Notes: a model not told the origin generated them from the letters alone. Shown: positions 36,185 to 45,445, numbered from the stretch's first letter. The stretch: 64,000 nt of DNA from Methanobacteriota archaeon (GCA_016841625.1 JAENYU010000018.1:1-64000), one strand, 5' to 3'. Numbers and translations are program-made.

Positions 36185-37435
36185 TTACCCTATGGCTTCC
36201 GAGCTGATGTCAATAACCCGTACTCCGCTTGTATTCACAAAAGTCCAGCTGTCCACGGGGGTATCGGGGTTTTCTCCTGTTACGAATTTTGCCGGGGCAG
36301 TGGTCCCGGGGAGACCGCCTGCGTAGAGGCTGGAACTCGGGTCAAGCATCAGCCAGGAGCCGTAGTCGTCGGTCAGGTAGTAGACGTCGACGTTTCCGTA
36401 GTAGGCTCTTACCCCTTTGATTATGGCATCTGTCGTTCCGGTCTCGTTGCCTATGTAAGCCGCGGCAAAGGCGTGGTTGTCCGTGAGGTAGAGCCTGGTT
36501 GTGCCTCCCACGGCTTCGATAAGGGAAGCCAGGAGGATTGCCTGGTCTTCACAGTCCCCTGCACCTATTTTCAGGGTCGCATTCGCGGGTTCCCATATGT
36601 CGTTCCCTCTCGGGTCGTTTATATACCCTATATCCACACTGACCCGGTCAAAAAGGGTGCAGACCTGGTAGATGTTGAAAGCTCCCGGATATTCCTCCGA
36701 GCCTTCTGCAGCAGCTTTCCTGACGGACAGGTCTTCGGGTTCCACAAGCCCGTTCATGATTCCGAAATATGGGAAGACGTTGTATTTGTAGGGAGGGTCG
36801 AGTTTTGGGGGCATGGGCTTTGCTTCAACCGTAAACTCTTCCAGGAACTGGGGTTCGTATTCGTGCCATTTCCCTTCCGAGGTACTTGCAAGCAGCCAGA
36901 GGACAATGTTCAGGGTGGGCCTGGCTTCCCCCTCAGGCATCCTGACAGCGAGCATCCCCATGCACTGCTCCTCTTCCGGAGCGAGCAGGGCTCCGCAGTC
37001 CTCGGAATACACCAGGTTTTCAGAATTTTTGACCGAGATCCCATACCTGTCAATAAAGATAGGGTTCTTGCCCTCGTTTTTAACATTTACCCTGATATAG
37101 CTCACCGCGCCCTGGTAAAATTCAGCGGTCTGGTAACTGGTGCTCAGGGAAAAACCCGGGTCCCTGGGAGTCCTCAGGACCGGAGTCTCCTCATTTTCCC
37201 GCGGGAAATAAGCCGGGACTTGCGGAACGGTGAATGAACCGGGATCGGGGCTGAAAACCTCTTCCTGGTTTTCTCCCGACCTTGAATCAATAAAATTTCC
37301 AAATCTGTCCCTGAAGTCCCCGAACCCGGGAACCGAATCCGAAAGCAGAATTCCAACCGTGGCCGCCACGAGACCTATGCATAAAACAGCAAGTATCGAG
37401 GCTACGGCTTTTCCTGATAACCTGGTTTTTCCCAT
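36185..37435 (-). CDS. Membrane-anchored transglutaminase-like protein
   Basis: 416 residues. An N-terminal signal anchor (about residues 9-31) leads to a beta-rich middle domain and a transglutaminase/protease-type fold. The triad can be read as Cys in GAGDCEDQAILLASLIE, His in LTDNHAFAAAY and Asp in WLMLDPSS. Such archaeal proteins probably act at the cell surface as proteases or cross-linking enzymes; substrates are unknown. No operon partner is adjacent. Confidence 0.85.
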   Translation of the reverse strand: MGKTRLSGKAVASILAVLCIGLVAATVGILLSDSVPGFGDFRDRFGNFIDSRSGENQEEVFSPDPGSFTVPQVPAYFPRENEETPVLRTPRDPGFSLSTSYQTAEFYQGAVSYIRVNVKNEGKNPIFIDRYGISVKNSENLVYSEDCGALLAPEEEQCMGMLAVRMPEGEARPTLNIVLWLLASTSEGKWHEYEPQFLEEFTVEAKPMPPKLDPPYKYNVFPYFGIMNGLVEPEDLSVRKAAAEGSEEYPGAFNIYQVCTLFDRVSVDIGYINDPRGNDIWEPANATLKIGAGDCEDQAILLASLIEAVGGTTRLYLTDNHAFAAAYIGNETGTTDAIIKGVRAYYGNVDVYYLTDDYGSWLMLDPSSSLYAGGLPGTTAPAKFVTGENPDTPVDSWTFVNTSGVRVIDISSEAIG

Positions 37436-37738
37436 GAACTCACTCCCAAATCCGATACTAAAGGAACTTTCCGACTTCCCTGTATTTCCGGAGAATCAAT
37501 TTATCTCCGGAGAATTATTTACCTGATGAAATTTACCTGGGGAATTATTTACATTAATAATTAATTTGTTTAGTTAATTAATTTATCTGGTGAATCATAC
37601 CTGGCGAAATTTTCTGGAAATTTCCTGTCCGGCCAATATTCTACCAGATCAATTTTCTACCAGATCAATATTTTATCAGGTCGATTCCACCCAATCAATT
37701 CTACACGATGGAATTTCCTTGCTTTTTTGCAAAAGCAT
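37436..37738. other. AT-rich spacer with degenerate short repeats
   Basis: Loose repeats such as GAATTATTTACCTG and ACCAGATCAATTTTCT fill 37490-37700. I see no gene. Confidence 0.45.
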
Positions 37739-38086
37739 TCACAAAAGTTTCAGGTCCTTCGTGACCTTATCTATAAGCTCTTCTTTTGCTGGTCCGATTC
37801 CGAGGACTGTGACCGTGCCCGGGGGGATTTCTGTCAGCCCTGCATCCTGGATCAAAGCTGTGGGCAGTCCTTCACGTCTTGCCTTTTCCTTGAGTTCGTA
37901 AAGGTCTTTCAGGGTCGGAACTTTGAGGACAATCTTTTTCTGTCCTCCAGCCTTCCATTTTTCAAGGTCACTCTTGCTTGCCCATTCCGAAGCCGAAACC
38001 GCAGCATGGGCCACCTGCACCGCAAATTTCCCTTTGGACAATTTCAGGTCGTCCCGGGTAACTATGCACTGTTTGTATTCACTCAT
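37739..38086 (-). CDS. pth2: Peptidyl-tRNA hydrolase, archaeal type
   Basis: 115 residues, Pth2 family, which frees tRNA from stalled peptidyl-tRNA. The N-terminus [20 protein letters not shown] followed by [12 protein letters not shown] and the C-terminal [19 protein letters not shown] match the family over its whole length. Single-gene unit. Confidence 0.95.
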   Translation of the reverse strand: MSEYKQCIVTRDDLKLSKGKFAVQVAHAAVSASEWASKSDLEKWKAGGQKKIVLKVPTLKDLYELKEKARREGLPTALIQDAGLTEIPPGTVTVLGIGPAKEELIDKVTKDLKLL

Positions 38087-38253
38087 CTTTTGCCTCGGGC
38101 CTAATCAAGGTCAACTTATACTTTAAATGTTTCCGGTACCTTTTTACGGTCCCCATATAACTTTCCGTGTTATTTTCCATATGACTTTCATATGGCTTTC
38201 CATATGATCTTCCATATGAACTTCAATATGTACTGTATCTTTTGTAATCAATT

Positions 38254-39243
38254 TCATAAAATATTTTTCATGTATTCCATGATATCTCCGGCGGGATTTA
38301 TCCCCCATGCATCGAAAATGCCTTTCCCAGAAGGCGTTCCGTTGACTTCCAGGATTTTCTGGCAGTTTCTGTTTCTGCCTCCCTCTTTCATACTTTTTTC
38401 TGCCATATTTTCTGCTATCTTTTCGTCTTCCGTTCCTGTCGCTTCTTCCACACCCTCTATGATGTCCACGCCCGCAAACACAGCCCCGATGGCTTCAGCT
38501 GCTTTTTCTGCAAGAGTTTTCTGCTCTTCGGTCAGCACGCAGCGGTCTGCGCTCCCGCCCTGGCTGAGGTTGTTCACCCAGGAACCGGCAGGAGCCCTGC
38601 GGTAAATAGCCCCGACTGTTTTGCCTCCGACCACGAAAGCCCTGATGTCCCTGCCCGGGTTTTCAATGAAGTCCTGGATGTAGAGCATACCCCTTTCTGC
38701 AAGCAGGGCTTCCAGAGCCGTTTCCACGGGAACGGGCTGGCATTTCCGGTCCGAATAGAGGACTTCGCCGTTCCTCACCCTTACAATATCCTTTCCCTTG
38801 TATCCGAAAACAGGTTTTATGACCGCGTCTCCGAACCCTGAGATCACCTTCAGGGCAGCGCTGACGCTCTGTACGGCTTTGGTTTTGGGCACAGGGAGCC
38901 CGGCTTTTGCCAGGAGCCAGGATGAGTGGTATTTGTTGGCGGCGTTCTGGATTGCTTCGGGAGAATTGATTACCGGGATTCCTTCTGCTTCAAGCTCCCG
39001 CAGGATGTCGAACCTGAAAGAAACCCCTTCCAGAGTACCTGCTCCGACGTCCCGCACGACAACGGCGTCAAGGTCGATAAGGCGGGTGTCCCCTACTTTA
39101 AAATCAGTTTTTGAGTTTATGCTGACCTCTGCGCTCCTGAGGTCAAGAACAAGAGGAGAAAAACCTTCTTTCCGGGCTGCCTCAATCAGGGCACAGGCGG
39201 TCCAGTCCTCAGGGTCGGTGACTACAATCCCTATTTTTTTCAT
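38254..39243 (-). CDS. mptN: Tetrahydromethanopterin:L-glutamate ligase (ATP-grasp, RimK family)
   Basis: 329 residues, RimK-type ATP-grasp ligase. Marks: [20 protein letters not shown], the ATP-binding [36 protein letters not shown] and the metal-binding [14 protein letters not shown] near the end. In Methanosarcina this enzyme adds glutamate to methanopterin to give tetrahydrosarcinapterin, the C1 carrier of methanogenesis. Assignment to MptN rather than the related CofF or other RimK members is from recognition of the sequence type. Spacing of about 170 bases separates it from iscU. Confidence 0.8.
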   Translation of the reverse strand: MKKIGIVVTDPEDWTACALIEAARKEGFSPLVLDLRSAEVSINSKTDFKVGDTRLIDLDAVVVRDVGAGTLEGVSFRFDILRELEAEGIPVINSPEAIQNAANKYHSSWLLAKAGLPVPKTKAVQSVSAALKVISGFGDAVIKPVFGYKGKDIVRVRNGEVLYSDRKCQPVPVETALEALLAERGMLYIQDFIENPGRDIRAFVVGGKTVGAIYRRAPAGSWVNNLSQGGSADRCVLTEEQKTLAEKAAEAIGAVFAGVDIIEGVEEATGTEDEKIAENMAEKSMKEGGRNRNCQKILEVNGTPSGKGIFDAWGINPAGDIMEYMKNIL

Positions 39244-39414
39244 AGGGTAAAATCTGACCTTTTCCTGATTAAGTTAACGATAAAACAGGAGCATGATGTT
39301 TAATAGTTCTGACAGACTCAATTATTTTTACAATTTTTCGGCACTTTCCTGAAACTTTTTTAGTTTTCTTCCTCTCCTACTTTTTCTTCCCCTTCTTCTC
39401 TCAGGCTCGTGTTT

Positions 39415-39807
39415 TTACTGTTGTTTCTCTTCCCAGGGTTCAAGTCCCTGCTTTTTCCGGTATTCGTTGATCGCCATGTGGATGGCTTCCCTGGAGACCA
39501 CCGAACACTCCAGTTTTCCGGGAGGCAGGCCCCCGAGGGCTTCGGAAACGGCTTCGTTTGTCAGGTCCCAGGCTTCTTTCAGGGTCTTCCCCTTAATCAA
39601 CTCTGTTGCCATGCTGCTCGACGCAATTGCCGCCGCGCAGCCGAAGGTCTTGAACTTCACGTCCTCGATTCGGTTGTCCTTTATCTTCAGGAAAATTTTC
39701 ATGAAATCCCCGTGAGGGTTTCCGGCTTCCCCCACCCCTCCGGCATCTTCGATTTCTCCCACGTTTCGTGGGTTTGCGAAGTGGTCCATTACCTTTTCAT
39801 TATACAC
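39415..39807 (-). CDS. iscU: IscU/NifU-like FeS scaffold lacking the first ligand cysteine
   Basis: 130 residues, IscU fold: YNEKVMDHFANPRNVGEIED, FKTFGCAAAIASSSMATELI and KLECSVVSREAIHMAI. Scaffold proteins normally use three cysteines. Two are present (FGCAA and LECSV), but the first motif, normally GNPxCGD, reads GNPHGD here, one residue shorter and without cysteine. The nucleotide sequence (AACCCTCACGGGGAT) confirms it. Lies directly downstream of iscS, so it is the natural partner of that desulfurase. Confidence 0.88.
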   Translation of the reverse strand: MYNEKVMDHFANPRNVGEIEDAGGVGEAGNPHGDFMKIFLKIKDNRIEDVKFKTFGCAAAIASSSMATELIKGKTLKEAWDLTNEAVSEALGGLPPGKLECSVVSREAIHMAINEYRKKQGLEPWEEKQQ

Positions 39808-39843
39808 CCGATTTCCTCCTGAATTATAATTCTAATGCTTCCC

Positions 39844-39960
39844 TCAAGCTAAAAATCCCACTGCAAGCTAAAAACTCTCCTGTAAAATAAGAATCCCCTC
39901 CAAAATAAAGCTCTCTTGCAAAATAAAGCTCTCTTGCAAATTGAAACCCCTTACAAACTA
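39844..39960. repeat. Degenerate 19-20-bp tandem repeat, about 6 units
   Basis: Units like GCAAAATAAAGCTCTCTT between iscS and iscU. It separates two genes expected to work together, with about 160 bases between them. Confidence 0.7.
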
Positions 39961-39973
39961 AGCTCTTCTGCTC

Positions 39974-41158
39974 TCACATACCGGCCGCAGGCTTGTAGAA
40001 CGGGGACATTGCTCTCAACTTCTCGATGATTTCCGGCAGCACCTCGAGTACGTAGTCTATATCTTCTTCGCTGTTGGCGTCCCCAAGGGTCAGGCGGAGG
40101 GTTCCCCTGGCAATTTCCGGGGAAAGCCCTATTGCCGTGAGTACGTGGGAAGGGCCAGGGGCACCCGATGTACAGGCGCTTCCCGTAGACCCGCAGATCC
40201 TGGCCTGGTCAAGCATGAGCAGCAGGGATTCCCCCTCGATAAACTCGAAGCTGAAGTTAAGGTTTCCTGGCAGGCGCTTTTCCGGGTGCCCGTTTAGCCG
40301 GGTATGGGGAATTTCCAGAACCCCTTTCATGAGCCGATCCCGCATCTTCCTTATTTTTTCGTTGTGCTTCTCGATGTTTGCGGTAACAAGTTCGATTGCC
40401 TTTCCCATACCGACAATCCCTGCAACATTTTCCGTCCCTGCCCGCCGTCCCCGTTCCTGTGCGCCTCCGTGCATGTAATTGTCAATCTCCACCCCTTTCC
40501 GGATGTAGAGGGCTCCCACCCCTTTAGGCCCGTAGAACTTGTGCGAGGAAAGGGAAAGCATGTCCACGTCCGAATGAGTCCGCTCCAGGTCCAGGGGGAC
40601 TTTCCCGATCACCTGCACGGCATCGGTATGGAAGGAAATCCCCTTCTCGGAGGCGATTTTCCCTATCTCGGGCACAGGTTCAAGGGTCCCTATCTCGTTG
40701 TTGGCGTACATAACCGAGATCAGGATGGTATCGTCCCGGATTGCGGCTTCCACATCCGCCGGGTCAACAAGCCCGTCCTTGTCCACAGGAAGGTAGCTCA
40801 CGTCAAAGCCCCGGGTTTCCAGGTACTCGCAGGGGTAGAGCACGGCGTGGTGTTCGATCTGGGTTGTGATTATGTGTTTTCCTTCCTTTCGCCTGGCAAA
40901 GGCAGTTCCCTTGACAGCCCAGTTGTCGGACTCCGTGCCTCCTGATGTAAAATAGATTTCTTCGGGATCGGCACCAAGGCCTTTTGCAAGCTGTTCGCGG
41001 GCAGACTCCACCACTTCCCTAGCTTCCCTTCCTATGGAATACATGGAAGACGGGTTCCCGAAATTCTCCTTCAAAAAAGACCGCATAGCTTCAGCCACCT
41101 CGGGTTTTGTGGAGGTGGTGGCTGCATGGTCCATGTAAACGAATCGTTTCTTTCCCAT
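39974..41158 (-). CDS. iscS: Cysteine desulfurase
   Basis: About 394 residues, NifS/IscS type, which releases sulfur from cysteine for FeS cluster assembly. The PLP lysine is in LSLSSHKFYGPKGVGALYIR, and the sulfur-accepting Cys in GSTGSACTSGAPGPSH. Other marks are YMDHAATTSTKPEV and TSGGTESDNWAVKG. I prefer ATG 41158 (GGGAG upstream) to the in-frame TTG at 41170. The next gene downstream on the same strand is the scaffold iscU. Confidence 0.95.
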   Translation of the reverse strand: MGKKRFVYMDHAATTSTKPEVAEAMRSFLKENFGNPSSMYSIGREAREVVESAREQLAKGLGADPEEIYFTSGGTESDNWAVKGTAFARRKEGKHIITTQIEHHAVLYPCEYLETRGFDVSYLPVDKDGLVDPADVEAAIRDDTILISVMYANNEIGTLEPVPEIGKIASEKGISFHTDAVQVIGKVPLDLERTHSDVDMLSLSSHKFYGPKGVGALYIRKGVEIDNYMHGGAQERGRRAGTENVAGIVGMGKAIELVTANIEKHNEKIRKMRDRLMKGVLEIPHTRLNGHPEKRLPGNLNFSFEFIEGESLLLMLDQARICGSTGSACTSGAPGPSHVLTAIGLSPEIARGTLRLTLGDANSEEDIDYVLEVLPEIIEKLRAMSPFYKPAAGM

Positions 41159-41229
41159 CAAAACTCCCAATGAAAATAGGGGCTTTTCGTAATATGAAGG
41201 TATTGTTTTTTAGGTCGAAAGGCGGAAAG

Positions 41230-41272
41230 TCCCCTTCCTCGAATCCGAAGGAGGCAGGGAGGGGTAGTTCAC
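41230..41272 (+). repeat. Dispersed hairpin repeat, copy 3 (IS200/IS605-end-like)
   Basis: TCCCCTTCCTCGAATCCGAA then GGAGGCAGGGAGGGGTAGTT and CAC. CCTTCCTCGAATCCGAAGG forms a stem, and the whole is close to 9706-9742. The end GGTAGTTCAC is what I recall for right ends of archaeal IS200/IS605 (TnpB) elements. Confidence 0.45.
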
Positions 41273-41331
41273 ACCCACATCCCTATACCCCAAACCCAGA
41301 ACAAATTTATATTATGAGATTTTCCTGTAGC

Positions 41332-41348
41332 CCACCGGAGTCCGGTGG
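41332..41348 (+). promoter_or_regulatory. Perfect inverted repeat over the lrgA ribosome site and start
   Basis: CCACCGGAGTCCGGTGG, stem of eight bases with one central base. It contains the GGAG that could act as ribosome site and the GTG start at 41345, so the folded mRNA would hide both. Confidence 0.45.
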
Positions 41349-41866
41349 AGGAAAAACAAACCTTGCTAAAACAATTCTCAATTATCCTGAGCATCTATTT
41401 CCTGGGCGAGCTGCTGCAAAAAACGTTCAGCCTGCCGGTGCCGGGGAACGTCATAGGCATGCTCATCCTCTTTTTCGGCCTGTCTGCGGGCATTGTCAAA
41501 CTCGAAATGATCGACAAAATAAGCGGATTTTTGCTAGATAACCTTGCTTTCTTCTTCCTGCCCGCTGGGGTCAGCCTGATTACCTGCTTTACCCTGCTGG
41601 AAGGAAAGTGGACGGCTATTCTTGAAATCTCCGTGCTATCAACCGTTGTAATCCTGGCCGTGACAGGGCTTACCGTGGAACTTGTGAAAAACTACCTTAA
41701 TAAAGGGCAGGTTGAGCCAGTAAATCCCTACAAACAGGAAGTTGCGGTCGAAGCATCTTTGCCTGAAATTAAAACCGGAACTGCGGTAAATACAGGGGCA
41801 TCCGAGCTTGTGCAGATGCATGAGCATGATCATTTGCAGGAGAATTTTAAGGAGCAGGTGAGCTAA
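41345..41866 (+). CDS. lrgA: LrgA/CidA-family membrane protein
   Basis: 173 residues: four membrane helices in the first ~120 residues, with the family signature LPVPGNVIGMLILFFGLSAG and NLAFFFLPAGVSLI. The remaining 50 residues form a charged tail. In bacteria LrgA/CidA are holin-like proteins that control murein hydrolases or act in metabolite export (LrgAB-type transport); archaea without murein presumably use them for transport. Start GTG 41345 is the first in-frame start. It precedes lrgB directly: lrgA stops at 41866 and lrgB starts at 41867. Confidence 0.85.
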   Translation: MEEKQTLLKQFSIILSIYFLGELLQKTFSLPVPGNVIGMLILFFGLSAGIVKLEMIDKISGFLLDNLAFFFLPAGVSLITCFTLLEGKWTAILEISVLSTVVILAVTGLTVELVKNYLNKGQVEPVNPYKQEVAVEASLPEIKTGTAVNTGASELVQMHEHDHLQENFKEQVS

Positions 41867-42592
41867 ATGCCGGGCATGCAGGAGTACCTTGCCGAAGAAT
41901 TCATTTCCACGCCCCTTTTTGGGATTCTGCTCTCCCTGATCGCCTACCAGGTAGGCACTGTACTGTACAAAAAGGTCAGGGTATCAGCTCTCAACCCCCT
42001 TCTTGTGGGCTGCGTACTTGTAATTCTTCTCCTCATGTACACGGGGATCGATTTCGAGACCTATAACCGGGGAGGGGACTACATCTCCTTCTTCCTGGGT
42101 CCTGCAACCGTTGTCCTTGCCGTCCCCCTCTTCAAAAAAATCCAGCTCCTGAAAAGCGACGCCCTCCCCATCCTGGCCGGCATAAGCGCAGGCAGCATTG
42201 CGGGAATGTCAAGCATCCTCCTCCTCTCCCATCTCTTCGGACTCGATGAAGTCCTGAGCATTTCCCTTGTCCCGAAGTCCGTTACCACCCCCATAGGCAT
42301 GGAAATCTCAAGGCAGCTCGGCGGCCTGCCTGCCGTAACCGTGGCTGCAATCGCGATTACGGGAATAATAGGGGCTGTCCTGGGGCCGTTTATCTGCCGC
42401 TGCTTCCGTATAAAAGACAAAGTTGCGGTCGGCGTTGCCATCGGCACAGCTTCCCACGCCCTCGGGACCACCAAAGCCATAGAACTCGGGGAAACCGAAG
42501 GGGCAATGAGTGGGCTTGCAATAGGGATCGCAGGGTTGATTACGGTTTTCCTGGCGCCTCTGCTGATTTACGTGTTCGGGCTTCTTTTCTGA
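41867..42592 (+). CDS. lrgB: LrgB/CidB-family membrane protein
   Basis: 241 residues with about seven or eight membrane helices. Signatures are STPLFGILLSLIAYQVGTVL, FFLGPATVVLAVPLFK, SLVPKSVTTPIGMEISRQLG and VAIGTASHALGTTKAIELGE. The partner gene lrgA abuts it without spacing, so the two form a bicistronic unit and probably a joint membrane complex. Glycolate/pyruvate-type export has been shown for plant and bacterial relatives; the substrate here is unknown. It ends in a series of hairpins (42593-42705). Confidence 0.9.
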   Translation: MPGMQEYLAEEFISTPLFGILLSLIAYQVGTVLYKKVRVSALNPLLVGCVLVILLLMYTGIDFETYNRGGDYISFFLGPATVVLAVPLFKKIQLLKSDALPILAGISAGSIAGMSSILLLSHLFGLDEVLSISLVPKSVTTPIGMEISRQLGGLPAVTVAAIAITGIIGAVLGPFICRCFRIKDKVAVGVAIGTASHALGTTKAIELGETEGAMSGLAIGIAGLITVFLAPLLIYVFGLLF

Positions 42593-42705
42593 AGCCCGAA
42601 TTTCGCTTCGGGATCAGAAAAATCTATGATTTTTCTTTTAGTTGCACTGCAAGTGCAACAGCATGAGGTCCGTTTCGCTCGCGATGCTCGCTCAAGCGGA
42701 CTAAA
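42593..42705 (+). repeat. Composite multi-hairpin repeat, copy A
   Basis: Four consecutive inverted repeats: CCCGAATTTCGCTTCGGG, AGAAAAATCTATGATTTTTCT, GTTGCACTGCAAGTGCAAC and GTCCGTTTCGC...GCTCAAGCGGAC. Directly after lrgB, so it may also end its transcript. The same modules, inverted, form 30760-30900, and modules 2 and 3 recur at 60434-60502. Confidence 0.75.
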
Positions 42706-42787
42706 ACCATATTTCCAAGTCTTACTTTTTATAGAGTACCGGCGCTCTCACCGGGTGTGAAGCAGCCTGCCTTTTCCAAAAAGGGCA

Positions 42788-42907
42788 TCTGTATGACTGA
42801 AAGGTATATTCAGATGACTGATAAAAGGTATCTGTATGACTGAAAAGTACATCCAGATGACTGATAAAAGGTATCTGCATGACTGAAAAGTACATCCAGA
42901 TGACTGA
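42788..42907. repeat. 43-bp tandem repeat, about 2.7 units
   Basis: Unit CTGTATGACTGAAAAGTACA then TCCAGATGACTGATAAAAGG and TAT; itself built of two halves containing ATGACTGA. Lies between lrgB and fxsA. Confidence 0.8.
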
Positions 42908-42956
42908 AGCGAGGTGTCGGAAAAAAGAAAAGTAAAGGCGTTTCCCTTTTCAGGGC

Positions 42957-43370
42957 TCACCTGAAATTCGTGTACATCTGCATCTGCACATCTCCTCTCT
43001 CGATCTTTTTCCGTAGCATCTCCTTTGTGAGGCCCACGTAGATTTCCCGGATCTGGGGGATGAGCATGGAAAGTCCGATGGCGTCGGTCAGGAAGCCGGG
43101 AGTCAGGAGGGCAAAGCCGCCGACCAAGACGAAGAGACCGTGCAAAAGTTCGTTGCCGGGCATGTAGCCCTGGCTGTTTGCTTCCTGGATCTGGCGGAGT
43201 ACGAGGAAGCCCTGGCTTTTTGCAAGGTAAGCGCCAAAGGTCGCGGTTATGAAGATGACCAGCACTGTGTTGAAAGCGCCGATTACGTCTCCTATCTTGA
43301 GCAGGAGGTAGAGTTCCACGAGGGGAATAATCAGGAAAAGGGAAAAGAGTTGTAGAAACATGTTTGTCAT
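42957..43370 (-). CDS. fxsA: FxsA-family membrane protein
   Basis: About 137 residues. Marks: IIPLVELYLLLKIGDVIGAF, ITATFGAYLAKSQG, GLFVLVGGFALLTPGFLTDA and IGLSMLIPQIRE, which are the conserved FxsA segments, with about three or four membrane helices. In E. coli FxsA affects phage T7 exclusion by F plasmid; the general role is unknown. I prefer ATG 43370 (or 43361) to the upstream in-frame start at 43397 because family members begin a few residues before the first helix. Confidence 0.88.
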   Translation of the reverse strand: MTNMFLQLFSLFLIIPLVELYLLLKIGDVIGAFNTVLVIFITATFGAYLAKSQGFLVLRQIQEANSQGYMPGNELLHGLFVLVGGFALLTPGFLTDAIGLSMLIPQIREIYVGLTKEMLRKKIERGDVQMQMYTNFR

Positions 43371-43536
43371 TTTCTGGGGTTGTTTAAAGGTTACCAAACA
43401 ATTTTTTACGGTTTTTTGCCTGATACCGGGATCTTACCCTTATTAACCCCTCCATCTATATTGTTTTTTTGGAGTTTTTCATTTTTTTGAGGCATTCCTT
43501 TGAATCAGGGCAACAATTAAGCAACAATTTAATATC

Positions 43537-44340
43537 TCAAATCAGGGCAAAGGCTCTTAGATATATCAGCATGCTGACGCCGATCAGCAGGACTCCAACA
43601 TAAAGCCTCATCCCCTGCGGCGAGAATCTTCTTGCAACAACCGGGCCCAGCTGCCCTCCCAGGATCACACCCGGAGCTACCCAGAGCATTGTATCAAAGA
43701 TAAGTACCTTCTGTTCTACCAGGCCAGCAAGGAAATCCGGGGTCAGGCGAAAGAGGAGGGCAATAAAGTTAACAACAAAGATTATGGGAACCGTGGAACC
43801 TACAGCTTCCGCAGGTGACCTGATTTCTTTATGTTCCATGATGCAGGGTGTGATAAGTTTTCCAAGCCCGGTTGCGATCAGTCCTTTCAGGAAGCCGGCA
43901 ACTACTGCACGTTTCCAGCATATGCGGTCATGGGTTACGAGTTCTTCCGGGACTTTTCCCCTGTGGTAAAGCCAGTAGTGGTATATGAGGTAGCTTCCGT
44001 ATCCCAGGATGAAACTTGCAAAAAGAAGCAGAAGTATTCCCACCGGAGCAAAGGGTACCAGCAGAGCCCCTAAAATAGCTGCCGGGATCGTAATTTTCAG
44101 GTACTCTTTCACTATGTACCAGTTAACGGTTTTCTGTCTGAGGTTCCTGAGTACGCCGGAGCCGAACCCGAAGACCATGGTCAAAAGTCCGAGCCAGAAA
44201 GCCGTTTTCGCGTCAAAGCCGAGCCATATGATGTAGACCGGAATCCAGAAGTTCGTGCCTGAAATGCCTGCGGACATAGCAAGGATTGCAATAATAACGG
44301 CTACAGGGAAGAGATAGTAATAGGTCAGGAAGTCCGGCAT
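43537..44340 (-). CDS. TauE/SafE-family sulfite/sulfonate permease
   Basis: About 267 residues with eight or so membrane helices, TauE/SafE family (PF01925), which moves sulfur-containing or other organic anions. Family-like stretches are GISGTNFWIPVYIIWLGF, GLIATGLGKLITPCIME and APGVILGGQLGPVVARRF. The start ATG 44340 has GGAG 13 bases upstream; an in-frame TTG at 44388 would add 16 residues. No partner gene reveals the substrate. Confidence 0.85.
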   Translation of the reverse strand: MPDFLTYYYLFPVAVIIAILAMSAGISGTNFWIPVYIIWLGFDAKTAFWLGLLTMVFGFGSGVLRNLRQKTVNWYIVKEYLKITIPAAILGALLVPFAPVGILLLLFASFILGYGSYLIYHYWLYHRGKVPEELVTHDRICWKRAVVAGFLKGLIATGLGKLITPCIMEHKEIRSPAEAVGSTVPIIFVVNFIALLFRLTPDFLAGLVEQKVLIFDTMLWVAPGVILGGQLGPVVARRFSPQGMRLYVGVLLIGVSMLIYLRAFALI

Positions 44341-44532
44341 GGAAATTGTTTTCTCCTGTGAATATGTCAGGATCTTTTTATCCTGCAAATCTGTTAGCTT
44401 TGAGACATGTTAGCTTTGATAAGTGTTGGCTGTGAAACGTTTAAGGTATGTTTCAGGTATAATGCTTTAGTTAATTAAAAGTGTTTTATTGTATCAAATA
44501 TATCGAAAACAGGGTTTATTTGGGGTTTTTAG

Positions 44533-45225
44533 ATGAAAAAGATAGGAATGATCGGCGGGATGAGCTGGGAATCCTCCCTTGAATACTACAGACTCATCAA
44601 TGAAGAGGTAAAAGAAAGGCTTGGCGGGCTGCATTCCGCAAGGTGCATCCTCTACTCGGTTGATTTCGGGGAAATTGAGAAAATGCTGGCTTGCGGGGAC
44701 TGGGAAGGGCTGGAGACCTGCCTGGGAGAAGCTGGCATGGAACTGAAAGAGGCAGGAGCGGATTTCCTCCTGATCTGCACGAACACCATGCACAAACTTG
44801 CGGAAAAGGTAGAAGCAAAGGCCGGGCTTCCTCTGCTGCACATCGCTGATGCTGCTGCCGGGGCGATTCAGGCTGCAGGGCTGGAAAAAGTCGGGCTCCT
44901 GGGCACGAAATTTACCATGGAGGAAGCCTTTTACAGGGAAAGGCTCGAAGAAAAATTCGGAATCAAGGTACTTATTCCTGAGGAAGGGGACCGGGAATTC
45001 GTGAACATCGTTATTTTCAATGAACTGTGTCTGGGTATTATAAAGGACGATTCAAGGGAAAAATTTCGGGAAATCATCGGAAACCTGGTTTCAAAGGGAG
45101 CCGAAGGCATCGTGCTCGGGTGTACTGAAATCCCGCTGCTTATCGGGCAGGATGATGCGGAAGTTCCCGTATTTAATACAACGAAGATCCATGCGCTTGC
45201 AGCGGTCGAATTTGCGTTGAAATGA
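44533..45225 (+). CDS. Aspartate/glutamate racemase family protein
   Basis: 230 residues of the Asp/Glu racemase (PLP-independent) family. Both catalytic cysteine motifs are present: LLICTNTMHKLAEKVE (Cys about residue 83) and IVLGCTEIPLLI (Cys about residue 197). The N-terminus IGMIGGMSWESSLEYYRLIN is typical of the YgeA/RacX branch, which acts on aspartate or other amino acids. Its last five codons and stop are the first unit of the 16-bp tandem array that follows. Confidence 0.9.
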   Translation: MKKIGMIGGMSWESSLEYYRLINEEVKERLGGLHSARCILYSVDFGEIEKMLACGDWEGLETCLGEAGMELKEAGADFLLICTNTMHKLAEKVEAKAGLPLLHIADAAAGAIQAAGLEKVGLLGTKFTMEEAFYRERLEEKFGIKVLIPEEGDREFVNIVIFNELCLGIIKDDSREKFREIIGNLVSKGAEGIVLGCTEIPLLIGQDDAEVPVFNTTKIHALAAVEFALK

Positions 45226-45445
45226 GTTTGCGTTGAAATGAGTTTGCGTTGAAATGAACATGCTTTGAAATGAACATGTTTTGAAGTGAACATGATTTGA
45301 AGTGAATTTGCTTTGAAGTGAATATGCTTTGAAATGAACATGATTTGAAGTGAACATGATTTGAAGTGAATTTGCTTTGAAGTGAATATGCTCTGGAGTG
45401 AATATGCTCTGGAGTGAGCCTGCGTTGAGCCTGCGTTGAACCTGG
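45210..45445. repeat. 16-bp tandem repeat, about 13 units, starting in the racemase stop codon
   Basis: Unit TTTGCGTTGAAATGAG drifting to CATGATTTGAAGTGAA and TATGCTCTGGAGTGAA, then 11-bp CCTGCGTTGAG units. The first unit is the end of the racemase gene including its TGA. Confidence 0.9.
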
